Source: a virus. Taken from it: a DNA stretch of 27,422 bases. Of the stretch, positions 6,991 to 14,665 are shown in pieces. How positions within the stretch are numbered: the first letter of the stretch is position 1; each line of letters begins with the position of its first letter. The position numbers and the translations under genes are program-made. The notes below the pieces were generated by a model. It saw nothing but the letters and a program-made list of their open reading frames with translations. It had not been told where the DNA came from and did no database searches. The stretch lies in IMG/VR virus record IMGVR_UViG_3300032088_001599, positions 1 to 27,422 of that record; one strand, written 5' to 3'.

Positions 6991-7981
6991 CTTTCATCGC
7001 TCCTTTATTTAACATAGTAGCAAACTCTGTGGCATCATCTGCCAACCTTTGCATATCCCATTTAGCACAAAACTTCATAAAAGCAAATCCTACGTTAGTA
7101 GCACGTGGCTTTTGTAATGCTTCGTTAATACTTTCTATACACTTCTGCCTAATCTCATCTGGCTGTTCTGTTAAGTCTATAAGTATTTTGTTTCTCATAA
7201 AGTCATCTCTAACTCTATGCTCCTCTTCATTATGGTCTGTCCATCGCTGTAACATAAAGTTGTTATAGTTGAACCCGCCTGTATTTCTATCTTCAAAGGC
7301 TTCCATAATACCTGTCTTGTTCTTACTGCCTTTCTTTCTAGCACCAGGGTAAGCACTAAAAATGTTATCACTAGAGTCACCTCTAACACACTTTTCAAAC
7401 AATGCAAACTCTGGATCTATTGGTGTTTTAACATCTTTGGTCTTTTTATCTATTACCCATTCGCCTGTTTTAACACTTTTAAAGCCTTCTAAACTAACTA
7501 GTTCATCTGTAGTACCGTTATACTGCGTTACATTGGGTGCTATGAGTTGATAGAAGTCACTATCAGTACTAACAATAATATGCTCATCATCAGGATGTTC
7601 TTGTGTCCATATAGCAATCATATCATCTGCTTCTGCTTCTCTATTTCGCAACATAGTTACATTAGTCTTTTCTGATAAGAAATCAATGAAGTCATTGTAT
7701 GCTTCAAAATACAATTCATCATCTTCTTGTTCTCTAACACTTCTTTGGTCAGCAACTACTTTTCTATTCTTTTTGTAAGGTTCGTAAAAGTCTTTTCTCC
7801 AACTTCTACCTTCTAAACAAAATACAACGTGGTCGCCACCAAAATCCCTATAGGCTTTCCTAATACTGTTTAAGGTAATGTGCATAGCCATACCGATTTT
7901 CATATCAATACTTTGCCCTCTACCGCCAACGTGTTTGGCTCGCATAAACATATTAAGACTGTCTACTAGGATATACTTCAC
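6962..7981 (-). CDS. rnh: RNase H / 5'-3' exonuclease of FEN family (T4 rnh-like)
   Basis: This 339-residue protein has the acidic metal-binding motifs of the PIN/FEN 5'-nuclease family: Asp7 in ILVDSLN, EAEADD (115-120), STDSDF (138-143) and RGDSSDNI (200-207), the last being the helix-hairpin-helix entry. A Lys/Arg-rich stretch (about 61-74, WRKDFYEPYKKNRK) fits the helical arch region. T4 Rnh (305 aa) removes RNA primers from Okazaki fragments together with gp32 and gp45; the same role is expected here. It overlaps the upstream gene by 4 bases. The C-terminal tail is longer than in T4. Confidence 0.85.
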   Translation of the reverse strand: MKYILVDSLNMFMRAKHVGGRGQSIDMKIGMAMHITLNSIRKAYRDFGGDHVVFCLEGRSWRKDFYEPYKKNRKVVADQRSVREQEDDELYFEAYNDFIDFLSEKTNVTMLRNREAEADDMIAIWTQEHPDDEHIIVSTDSDFYQLIAPNVTQYNGTTDELVSLEGFKSVKTGEWVIDKKTKDVKTPIDPEFALFEKCVRGDSSDNIFSAYPGARKKGSKNKTGIMEAFEDRNTGGFNYNNFMLQRWTDHNEEEHRVRDDFMRNKILIDLTEQPDEIRQKCIESINEALQKPRATNVGFAFMKFCAKWDMQRLADDATEFATMLNKGAMKDESKIESHN

Positions 7982-8487
7982 TCTTTATCTTCCCCTTGTG
8001 TTTCTTCTGATTCTTTTACAAAGTCTACGTCTGGATTAGCCTGTAAGCCAAAGTCCATATCTGCTCTTTCTTGTAGTAATACAGTTCTACATAAATCATT
8101 AAACCAAGTATTAACCACAACTTCATCGCTTTCGCCTTTGTAACCATTTTCGTGTAACATTTCTACAAACTTGTCATTCCAATCTAGTTCCATAAAACCT
8201 GCTTTAGGATTCTCAGGATCTACATCCATCTTAAGAACATTTACATAAGGTTCATCATTTACTTCTGCTTTCTTCTTATGAAATTCTTGCTCAGTAATTA
8301 CACCTTCTCTAAGGTCAATTTCTAACTTAACAACTTCTGCATTGTCTGGGTCATTTATTTCTGCTAGACGTTTGTCTAAATCTGCACCCTCATAAAAGTA
8401 TTCTGCTTCTGCAACAAGTCTTGTTTTGCCTTTTAGACCCCAACTTGCAGGCATCATACTAAACGGTAATTTTGTTTTCTTCTTCAT
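7978..8487 (-). CDS. Conserved hypothetical protein, 169 aa
   Basis: This 169-residue acidic protein begins MKKKTKLPFSMMPASWGLKG. The 'LPFS..PASWGLKGK' start followed by an AEAEYFYEG segment is a pattern I recall from uncharacterised proteins of T4-like phages. The middle is a likely helical segment rich in Glu/Asp and the C-terminus is strongly acidic. It ends in a 4-base overlap with the exonuclease gene, so the two are translated together. No catalytic motif is visible. A TATACT hexamer lies in the 31-base gap upstream but lacks a clear -35. Confidence 0.7.
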   Translation of the reverse strand: MKKKTKLPFSMMPASWGLKGKTRLVAEAEYFYEGADLDKRLAEINDPDNAEVVKLEIDLREGVITEQEFHKKKAEVNDEPYVNVLKMDVDPENPKAGFMELDWNDKFVEMLHENGYKGESDEVVVNTWFNDLCRTVLLQERADMDFGLQANPDVDFVKESEETQGEDKE

Positions 8488-8518
8488 ATAACCTCTCTAT
8501 GTATATAGTATAACATCT

Positions 8519-8983
8519 TTATCCAACGTCTGCAACCAAAGTAATTGATTTAATAATACAAGTATCTCTATTTGGTCTGCCAAAACTAATTGGTATAACT
8601 TTGTCGCCTTTGCCTATAGTAGAAAATCCTCCCCAAGGCACAAACACAATTTTTCCTGCAAATTCAAGTCCAGAACAAAAATATAATTCTATATCATATT
8701 CTTGTTTACCAATAGTTCTGACTCTTATTACATTATTATTTTTTATAGTATAACCTCTAATGCTTCTTACACTGATGTTTTTAACTTGTAAATCTTCTTT
8801 AGTTACAGCAATACCGTGTTCTGTATAACCAACAATACCAACTGGTTCTCCTGTTGTGCTATAAAGTGTTTCTGTTTTGGCTTCTGCTCTTGTTTCATAT
8901 GCTACCATCATAAAGAACATAACCAGTGCCGCTATCAATAACGGACTCATATTTTTTATAAAGTTTTTATCAAATTCATTCAT
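8519..8983 (-). CDS. Membrane-anchored or exported hypothetical protein
   Basis: This 154-residue protein has one hydrophobic segment at about residues 14-28 (LLIAALVMFFMMVAY) after a Lys/Asn-containing start, so it is either an inner-membrane anchored protein with a C-terminal periplasmic domain or a secreted protein. The rest is predicted beta-rich, with two Cys (one in LYFCSGL, one in RDTCIIK) that could form a disulphide in the periplasm. It follows QueE with a one-base gap. I do not recognise the family. Confidence 0.6.
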   Translation of the reverse strand: MNEFDKNFIKNMSPLLIAALVMFFMMVAYETRAEAKTETLYSTTGEPVGIVGYTEHGIAVTKEDLQVKNISVRSIRGYTIKNNNVIRVRTIGKQEYDIELYFCSGLEFAGKIVFVPWGGFSTIGKGDKVIPISFGRPNRDTCIIKSITLVADVG

Positions 8984-8984
8984 A

Positions 8985-9875
8985 TTATTTTCCTATTGCG
9001 TTACCGTATATGTGTACGTGAACTCTGCTTGTATAATTATATCCACGTTGTATGGCTTCATCGGCAATACTGGCTTCAGTTTGTACTAAGCCTTCAAACG
9101 TGCCACCAACTCCCATAATCCATACAGGGAAGTTACAGCCGGCATCTCTGAACATTTTTGTGTTCTCTTCTACTTCCTTCCAACTTTCTTCTGTACCATT
9201 TACTACGAACTTTAATTGACCTTTATTACTTACTTCAGCATACCTACCAATTACTTCTGGCTTAATTGCTTTCTTTGGCTTCTCACCAGCAGTACTCCAC
9301 AGTTTAGGACTTAGACTCCAGTACCATTCTCTGCCGTCTGCCCAATTAGAATACTCACGTTGCACCCATTCAGCAAACTCATCACTAATAGGTCTAGTAC
9401 CATTTGTTTCCACAGTAACATTCATTGGTTGATTCTTTCTGCGTTTGAACTCTTCGATAATGTTCTTCATACCAGGCTGTGTATTTTTAAGCATTGGCTC
9501 GCCGCCTGTAAACACCATATGAGCAGACTGCCCTGTTACAGGATGTACAAATTGGGAGTGCGGTAGAAGTGCTGTAAGTTCGTCTACTGCCTCTTCCACC
9601 GTCTTATCTGTTATTAAGTGCTTATACTTTTTACTCCAAGTATAACTGCTATCACAACCTTTATCAAACACAGGCAAATCAAATACATTGTCTATGTTTG
9701 TAATATCTATTGTTTCATATGGTAGTTCATATGTGTCAGGGTTGGTTGGATCTTTTTGTCCAAACCCATTACATTGTAAATTGCATAGAAAAAATCTCAT
9801 CCATAGACTAGGTATGCCTACATAAGCACCTTCTCCTTGTGCTGAATAGAATGTTTCGCTATACTTTAATGTCAT
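8985..9875 (-). CDS. queE: QueE-like 7-carboxy-7-deazaguanine synthase (radical SAM)
   Basis: This 296-residue protein matches QueE: FYSAQGEGAYVGIPSLWMRF at about 9-28, the radical-SAM glycine motif TGGEP (123-127), VETNGT (155-160) and SLSPK (187-191). QueE turns 6-carboxy-tetrahydropterin into 7-carboxy-7-deazaguanine. The cluster cysteines are unusual: Cys31 and Cys35 keep the first spacing, but the third appears to be Cys74 in GCDSSYTW, which matches the usual CDTxxTW after an insertion. The same extended form is, to my recollection, common in T4-like marine phages. Its start shares a TAATG junction with FolE, so the two are coupled. Bacterial QueE is usually near 210-230 residues, so this one is long. 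Confidence 0.85.
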   Translation of the reverse strand: MTLKYSETFYSAQGEGAYVGIPSLWMRFFLCNLQCNGFGQKDPTNPDTYELPYETIDITNIDNVFDLPVFDKGCDSSYTWSKKYKHLITDKTVEEAVDELTALLPHSQFVHPVTGQSAHMVFTGGEPMLKNTQPGMKNIIEEFKRRKNQPMNVTVETNGTRPISDEFAEWVQREYSNWADGREWYWSLSPKLWSTAGEKPKKAIKPEVIGRYAEVSNKGQLKFVVNGTEESWKEVEENTKMFRDAGCNFPVWIMGVGGTFEGLVQTEASIADEAIQRGYNYTSRVHVHIYGNAIGK

Positions 9876-10564
9876 TATTTTCCGCAGGCGTATTGTGTTT
9901 GAAGTTTAATGTTATCCATAAATTCTTTTTGCACTTTTGCTTCTTCTTTAAAAGCACCTTCTAATACAGTTGTTTGTGTTAAACTGCTATGTGCTAATAC
10001 ACCTCTATTCTCAACACAACCGTGTGTTGCTTGAATATAGACACCTAAGTTTTTACTACCTGTTGCTTTCATTATTTCTCTTGAAATATCATTAGCAAGT
10101 TCTTCTTGTAGTGTACCACGTCTTGCACACCATTGTGCAATTCTTGTATATTTGCTTAAACCAATTAATGTTTCTCCAGCAATAATACCAATGTATGCTA
10201 CGCCTTTAACTGGCTGGTGATGATGCGAACACATACTTTGTATTTCACTTCTAACCACCAACATACCTTTATACCCTTCTTCTATATCATTAGGAAATGC
10301 TGTGGCATTAGGCATATTGTTATATCTACCCCACATAAGTTCATTGATATACATTTTAGCAAGACGTTTAGCAGTACCTTGACTGTTAGGGTCATTAAAT
10401 CTGTCTATAATAAGTGAATCTAATACACCTTCGAAGTGAGGAATAAGTTCTTCGATAAGTAACTGGTCATCTCCCTCATCCATAAACTGAGAAACATTAT
10501 CACTTGCCCAATACTTATGACCTGCTTCTTTAATTCTTTTTGTTATCTTCTCACTAGTTTTCAT
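9875..10564 (-). CDS. folE: GTP cyclohydrolase I (FolE)
   Basis: This 229-residue protein shows all the hallmark motifs of GTP cyclohydrolase I: CSHHHQP (112-118) with the zinc ligands Cys112 and His115, GLSKYTRIAQWCARRGTLQE (135-154), and THGCVENRG (180-188) with His181 and zinc ligand Cys183. The enzyme converts GTP to dihydroneopterin triphosphate, the first step of both folate and 7-deazaguanine synthesis. With QueE overlapping it and a QueD-like gene about 4 kb upstream, the 7-deazaguanine role is the likely one here. Its ribosome site, GGAG, is clear. Confidence 0.93.
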   Translation of the reverse strand: MKTSEKITKRIKEAGHKYWASDNVSQFMDEGDDQLLIEELIPHFEGVLDSLIIDRFNDPNSQGTAKRLAKMYINELMWGRYNNMPNATAFPNDIEEGYKGMLVVRSEIQSMCSHHHQPVKGVAYIGIIAGETLIGLSKYTRIAQWCARRGTLQEELANDISREIMKATGSKNLGVYIQATHGCVENRGVLAHSSLTQTTVLEGAFKEEAKVQKEFMDNIKLQTQYACGK

Positions 10565-10576
10565 TCTTTTTTTCTC

Positions 10577-10777
10577 CTATTTATTGACGTGGATGTCATT
10601 TATTTTAATTTTCAATTCTTCTATTTCTCGTTTGAGTTCTAGTTTCTCAATCTTCTCGTTTGCTAACTCTGTGTCATCCATATGATGCTCGTAATCATCA
10701 GCAATCTTTTTATCCAACTCTCTGTGTCTTGTTTCTAAGACTTTAAGATGATTCTGTAAACTTTGTAATGTACTCAT
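10577..10777 (-). CDS. DUF465-like short coiled-coil protein
   Basis: This 66-residue protein is predicted to be almost entirely helical: LQNHLKVLETRHRELDKKIA followed by a second helix rich in Glu/Lys (NEKIEKLELKREIEELKIKI). This is the antiparallel two-helix pattern of the DUF465 (YdcH-like) family found in many Gram-negative bacteria and their phages. The function is not known. It overlaps the upstream gene by 35 bases and has a good AAGGAAG ribosome site, which supports the ATG at 10777. Confidence 0.7.
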   Translation of the reverse strand: MSTLQSLQNHLKVLETRHRELDKKIADDYEHHMDDTELANEKIEKLELKREIEELKIKINDIHVNK

Positions 10778-10979
10778 TGTCTTCCTTCAATATTCCATTT
10801 TCCCAATTCTCACATACATCATTTGCATAATGTATACTTTTGTCTCGCACATCAACTGTACCAAACTGTTCGTAGTTCTTCCATAAGTGTACAACAAAAC
10901 CATCCGGGTTGTCAACCACTTCTGCTTTTTTATGTATTTTATTCATTGTTTCGTGTTCTCCTGTAAATCCGCCACACAT
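10743..10979 (-). CDS. Hypothetical protein, 78 aa
   Basis: This protein of 78 residues starts MCGGFTGEHETMNKIHKKAE. I chose the ATG at 10979, which shares a TAATG junction with the stop of the phosphoribosyltransferase gene; a frame extension of four codons upstream would need a TTG start. It contains a YEQFGTVDVRDKSIHYANDV segment of likely alpha/beta type and no known motif. It is co-translated with the phosphoribosyltransferase. Confidence 0.6.
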   Translation of the reverse strand: MCGGFTGEHETMNKIHKKAEVVDNPDGFVVHLWKNYEQFGTVDVRDKSIHYANDVCENWENGILKEDNEYITKFTESS

Positions 10980-11452
10980 TATACCCACCAATCCTCATAA
11001 GGAAATACTATCCAATTCTCCTCATCTGGTAAAACATTTACTGCTCTAAAACTTACAGCATCAAAGTTACTGGATTCTTTAGCAAATATTGTAGCATACT
11101 TTACTTCTCCGTGCAAGAAGATTTCAGGTAATTTTTCAACTTCATCATTTATACCTTGTAGTGTTGCACCTGAATCATTTATGTCGTCAAATATTAAAAT
11201 GTTTTTGCCTACATAGTGTGTTAAAATATGATTTAATGTTTCTGCATCTTTGATGTCTCCGTCTCTGGTTTGCCATCTAAATCCTTCAAATGGAACTTCA
11301 TAATAATGACTGAGCATAACCCCGCCAGTATATCCACCCCTACCTGGTCCTAATATAACATCAGGTCTATATCCTTCCTTTGCCATTTCTCTTGTAATGG
11401 TTCCCATATAGGAGTTCCACTTATCCCAAGATACATAAGTTTTATCTACCAT
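10979..11452 (-). CDS. Phosphoribosyltransferase (xanthine/hypoxanthine type)
   Basis: This 157-residue protein has the type I phosphoribosyltransferase PRPP-binding loop, ILIFDDINDSGAT (85-97), preceded by the GPGRGG loop (35-40). The C-terminal VFPYEDWW resembles the end of xanthine-guanine phosphoribosyltransferase, where 'WIVFPWE' is typical. Such enzymes link PRPP to a purine base to make a nucleotide. It could salvage host purines or act on a modified base, which is inference. It lies between the GalE/191-aa genes and FolE with one-base junctions on both sides. Confidence 0.8.
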   Translation of the reverse strand: MVDKTYVSWDKWNSYMGTITREMAKEGYRPDVILGPGRGGYTGGVMLSHYYEVPFEGFRWQTRDGDIKDAETLNHILTHYVGKNILIFDDINDSGATLQGINDEVEKLPEIFLHGEVKYATIFAKESSNFDAVSFRAVNVLPDEENWIVFPYEDWWV

Positions 11453-12027
11453 TATTCAATCTCCTTAAGATTTACAACTAAAGTTTCATAATTTTCTGTG
11501 TCGTTATACTGCTTACAAATTTCTGCAATATCTATATCATTGAACTCGCACCATTTAGAAATACGTTGTGCGATGTTTACGTCTACTGAAGTATTAAAAT
11601 TACCTTCTTGTAAGTTGTTTTCAATTGGTACACTAAACTTGTATGCTCTAATCATTTGCATTACAACGTGTTTAAGACCATTTGTGAATGCGTTACCAAT
11701 ACTTCTAATTTTAGGGTTTAATAGTTTACCTCTATTAACACATCGCAAATAAATCTCGCCTGAGATTTCAAGTAGTTCTAATTCTACTGTATGTGTATCT
11801 GGATGAAAGGTTACCTTGGCTACATTGAACACTTCTTTTCTAGAATCAAATTGTGTGTTCAAACAAAAGTAATTTATACTTTCCCATATTTCTTTATCGT
11901 TTACAGGATAAAGTTCTTTTAAATCTAGTATCTCGTTGCCAACACCAATTGCTTTTACAACGTCCATAACTGGTACAGCACTTCTTTCAATTACTACGCC
12001 TGCTTTTCTTTGTTTAATTACACTCAT
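11452..12027 (-). CDS. Hypothetical protein, 191 aa
   Basis: This 191-residue protein overlaps GalE by 4 bases and the phosphoribosyltransferase by one base, so all three belong to one transcript. It has alternating strands and helices with a VFNVAKVTFHPDTHTVELEL beta part in the middle and a predicted helical C-terminal half. There is no transmembrane segment and no recognised catalytic or nucleotide-binding motif. Confidence 0.65.
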   Translation of the reverse strand: MSVIKQRKAGVVIERSAVPVMDVVKAIGVGNEILDLKELYPVNDKEIWESINYFCLNTQFDSRKEVFNVAKVTFHPDTHTVELELLEISGEIYLRCVNRGKLLNPKIRSIGNAFTNGLKHVVMQMIRAYKFSVPIENNLQEGNFNTSVDVNIAQRISKWCEFNDIDIAEICKQYNDTENYETLVVNLKEIE

Positions 12028-13001
12028 TTCTTAACCCAATTATAATGTGTTCTTACCATTTCTTCTAAGTCTAATGTAGGAGTCCAATTTAATGTTTTAC
12101 TAATTGATGTTATGTCTGCACTGGTGTAGTCTGGATCTCCTTCTCGTCTATCGCCATTAACAACATCAATTTGTTTTCCTGTAATTGATTCGACAACTTT
12201 AATAACTTCAGTAATACTTCTAGGATTACCTCCGCCACAGTTGAATACATCTATATTACCTGTGTCTTCTTTAGTCATCATATTATCGACACTTTTTCTA
12301 ATTGCTCTAGCAACGTCTACCACGTGAGTATAATCTCTAACTGGTGTACCGTCAGTTGTACTATAGTCTGTTCCATTTAGTGTAAACTGCTTGTCGTTAA
12401 TTGCACAGTCAACTAGTATAGGGATAAGATGCATTTTAGGATCTACAGTATAACCATTTCTATTATTTAAATCTGCACCTGCTACATTAAATGGTCTGAT
12501 ATGAGTGATGTTCAAACCAAATTGTGCAAAGTCATTAAGTATATGTTCGCCATACATTTTAGTTTTGCCGTATGGACTAACTGGATTTAGTTCAGTTGTT
12601 TCGTGTATAGTTCCGTCTACATTAGTTTCTTTAATGTCTCCGTACACACTACTTGAACTAATAAACACAAAGTTCTTTACTTCGTGTTCTATACAAGCAC
12701 CTAACAATGTAATTAAATGAGATATATTATTTTCATAATATGTATGAGGTTCCTCAAAACTTTTACCAACCATAGTAGAAGCCGCACAATGTACTACTGC
12801 TACAGGCTTAAACATTTTCATAATTGCATTGACACCTTTATTATTGATATCCTCAGGAAAATTAGTTACACCACTTGATGCAGTAAATTTCCTAGGATTC
12901 CTATCTATACTAATAGGTGTATATCCTTTCTCTTCTAATTCCAAACAAACTTGGTGTCCAACGTATCCACTGCCACCTGTTACTATTACTGTTCCACTCA
13001 T
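12024..13001 (-). CDS. galE: NAD-dependent epimerase, UDP-glucose 4-epimerase (GalE) type
   Basis: This 325-residue extended SDR protein has the NAD-binding GGSGYVG (9-15), the active-site serine in ISSSSVYG (114-121) and the catalytic YGKTK pair Tyr144/Lys148. HIRPFNVAGAD and VRDYTHVVDVARA, both typical of GalE, are present. It is expected to interconvert UDP-glucose and UDP-galactose or a related sugar. It sits next to a glycosyltransferase (4-base gap), so it may supply that enzyme's donor sugar. The exact sugar cannot be read from sequence. Confidence 0.88.
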   Translation of the reverse strand: MSGTVIVTGGSGYVGHQVCLELEEKGYTPISIDRNPRKFTASSGVTNFPEDINNKGVNAIMKMFKPVAVVHCAASTMVGKSFEEPHTYYENNISHLITLLGACIEHEVKNFVFISSSSVYGDIKETNVDGTIHETTELNPVSPYGKTKMYGEHILNDFAQFGLNITHIRPFNVAGADLNNRNGYTVDPKMHLIPILVDCAINDKQFTLNGTDYSTTDGTPVRDYTHVVDVARAIRKSVDNMMTKEDTGNIDVFNCGGGNPRSITEVIKVVESITGKQIDVVNGDRREGDPDYTSADITSISKTLNWTPTLDLEEMVRTHYNWVKK

Positions 13002-13005
13002 TTTC

Positions 13006-14055
13006 TTATCCTTTTAATATGTCATACATCTTAGAACCATCAAAGAAATGTTTTTTAAGAATCTTTCTTTGTTCTTCAACTTTGTCTACCAATTCATCAT
13101 TAGAGTCTAAGATATTTCTAATGAATGCAATAAGTTTATCCTTATTATTTAGGTAATTATCCCAATCTTCTGTCCAAATACTTGGATAAAGAAAGTCTTT
13201 TATAGCCATTTCGCTATAACTTAATCTGTCAGGAACAATAGGTGCGGAACCAACAATGGCGCCTTCGTACCAACTTATTCCTAAAGTTTCTTGTAAGTTC
13301 GCACTGAACACTATTTTACTTCTGCTTAAAGCAAGATGATATTCATCTTTTGTAAAATTGTGTTCTTGTGCTATTACAAACTCCACATCATCCATTGACT
13401 TTGAAAGGTCTTTGAATATTTCGACTTGTTTTTCTGGTGCTAGTCTATGTGGGAACATCACCATATCCATTTTGCTTGTTGGTATGTTATACTGAGATAA
13501 TTCATTATCCAAATACTCCATAGGCCAACCTACTTGATGAATCTTGCTACTATCCAATTCCGGAAATGCGTTAAGGAACATATCTATATGAAATTGTGTA
13601 GCAAAGAAGTTATCATCGAAGGTATTATACATTGCCTTTTCTGTATCTCTTACCCATTCCTCTTTGTGACCAATAAGTCTTCCCAAGAAATCAGCAGGGT
13701 CATACGCACCGGCGTGCCACATACCTCCGAATTTAACATCTTTTTCTAGTAATCTAGCCATATACTTTGCTTGTAAAACTGTTGGGTTCCAAGCATCTGT
13801 ATATAGGAAGTAGTCGCCATCTTGTATTGTACCGTCAGCAAACATTTGACTAATAGTCTTTAACTGTTCACTTTTCCAATAGTTCGTGCCACTAAAGTTG
13901 AGAAATGCTCCAGGAGTAGTATCTTTTGGAGCATCACTAGGACCTGTAATAACTTGAACTTCCAACCCTGCGTTTTGCATTTGCGTAGGCAAATACTTTT
14001 TCCACTGGGCAGTATATCTAGTTTCTACTGGTTCTATCTCAACTATATAAATCAT
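13006..14055 (-). CDS. Glycosyltransferase, GT-B fold (family 1/4-like)
   Basis: This 349-residue protein has a C-terminal half typical of GT-B transferases: FPHRLAPEKQ (201-210), a VIAQEHN strand, and ETLGISWYEGAIVGSAPIVP (256-275), in which the glutamates of the E-x7-E motif contact the donor sugar nucleotide. The N-terminal half holds an acceptor-side Rossmann fold. The target could be the DNA base, a virion protein or host envelope; it cannot be told. Its start shares an ATGA overlap with the small gene upstream. Confidence 0.75.
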   Translation of the reverse strand: MIYIVEIEPVETRYTAQWKKYLPTQMQNAGLEVQVITGPSDAPKDTTPGAFLNFSGTNYWKSEQLKTISQMFADGTIQDGDYFLYTDAWNPTVLQAKYMARLLEKDVKFGGMWHAGAYDPADFLGRLIGHKEEWVRDTEKAMYNTFDDNFFATQFHIDMFLNAFPELDSSKIHQVGWPMEYLDNELSQYNIPTSKMDMVMFPHRLAPEKQVEIFKDLSKSMDDVEFVIAQEHNFTKDEYHLALSRSKIVFSANLQETLGISWYEGAIVGSAPIVPDRLSYSEMAIKDFLYPSIWTEDWDNYLNNKDKLIAFIRNILDSNDELVDKVEEQRKILKKHFFDGSKMYDILKG

Positions 14056-14222
14056 TTATCTTCCTTTTTGTCGCCAAGATTACCATAATCAATTACACCA
14101 GTTACAGGTTCATTTAATTTGCCTGAATCTTGTGGCTCCTTATAATCCTTGTCTGGTGTAATCTTAACGGTTTCCTTATCGGAGTCCATTTTAGTAAAAC
14201 CTTGTTTTTTAATATTAGGCAT
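14052..14222 (-). CDS. Small hydrophilic protein, 56 aa
   Basis: This reading frame of 56 residues starts MPNIKKQGFTKMDSDKETVK at an ATG at 14222 and ends with ATGA shared with the glycosyltransferase start. It overlaps the Hc1-like gene by 8 bases, so it fills the gap between the two. The composition is Lys/Asp-rich and hydrophilic, with a short VTGVIDYGNLGD segment near the end. No fold or function is recognised. Junction geometry on both sides is the main support. Confidence 0.65.
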   Translation of the reverse strand: MPNIKKQGFTKMDSDKETVKITPDKDYKEPQDSGKLNEPVTGVIDYGNLGDKKEDK

Positions 14223-14400
14223 TATTCTTTGATTCTTGAATCTCGCCTCTTCTTGTTTTACAAAGTTTTGAAATCTCCATTAGTGCTTTTCTGGCTCTGG
14301 TGCCTGCGGCTTTGTTACCACTAGCAACGAACTTTTCGTTCTCTTCGCCATACTCTGCAAATAGAGTTTTTAGTTTTAAATGTACTTCTAAGTTGTCCAT
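14215..14400 (-). CDS. Histone H1-like (Hc1-type) small basic DNA-binding protein
   Basis: The 61-residue protein has a predicted helical N-terminus and the stretch FVASGNKAAGTRARKALMEI (24-43) followed by SKLCKTRRGEIQE. The 'GNKAA..R.RK...E..KL.K..R.EI' pattern matches the Hc1 histone-like family first known from Chlamydia, which binds DNA and condenses chromatin. I chose the ATG at 14400, which has GGAG eight bases upstream; an upstream extension to 14487 would overlap the neighbouring gene by 71 bases. A role in packing or protecting phage DNA is inference. Confidence 0.65.
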   Translation of the reverse strand: MDNLEVHLKLKTLFAEYGEENEKFVASGNKAAGTRARKALMEISKLCKTRRGEIQESKNNA

Positions 14401-14416
14401 TATTTTTCTCCTTTGG

Positions 14417-14665
14417 TTATCGATTACCTTTCGGTTTTCTCCTGCGCCTTTTAGGTCTAGGAGTATAGTCTTCTTGTTCGTCCTCATACTCTGCTTTCTG
14501 CTGAGCCTGAGTCATCACAAGTCTCGCCAGTACTTCCGGCGACTTTTTTTCTAAAACAAAATCTTTAATTGCTTTAGAGAAAATCTCTTCGGCTTCGGAC
14601 TCTTCAAATAGAATTGATATTTCTAGCATTCCATCTACTTCGTCCATTCCATTAATTTTAGCCAT
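14417..14665 (-). CDS. Hypothetical protein with Arg/Lys-rich tail, 82 aa
   Basis: This 82-residue protein has an acidic first half (SILFEESEAEEIFSKAIKDF) and a basic tail with PRPKRRRRKPKGNR at residues 69-82. The tail could bind nucleic acid. It starts at a TAATG junction with the QueD-like gene and precedes the Hc1-like gene, so two small proteins with basic stretches sit side by side. No family is recognised. Confidence 0.65.
   Translation of the reverse strand: MAKINGMDEVDGMLEISILFEESEAEEIFSKAIKDFVLEKKSPEVLARLVMTQAQQKAEYEDEQEDYTPRPKRRRRKPKGNR

Noticed and set aside
6852-7268. 138-codon plus-strand frame with hydrophobic product
   Set aside because: It is antisense to the 5' exonuclease and the 172-aa gene. 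Hydrophobicity comes from the reverse reading of charged codons, not from a real membrane protein.
8488-8518. TATACT hexamer upstream of the 169-aa gene as a promoter
   Set aside because: No acceptable -35 lies 15-19 bases upstream (best is TTGCAG), so it was not listed as a promoter.
14401-14487. N-terminal extension of the Hc1-like protein to a start at 14487
   Set aside because: It would overlap the upstream gene by 71 bases, while the ATG at 14400 has a good GGAG ribosome site and leaves a 16-base gap.
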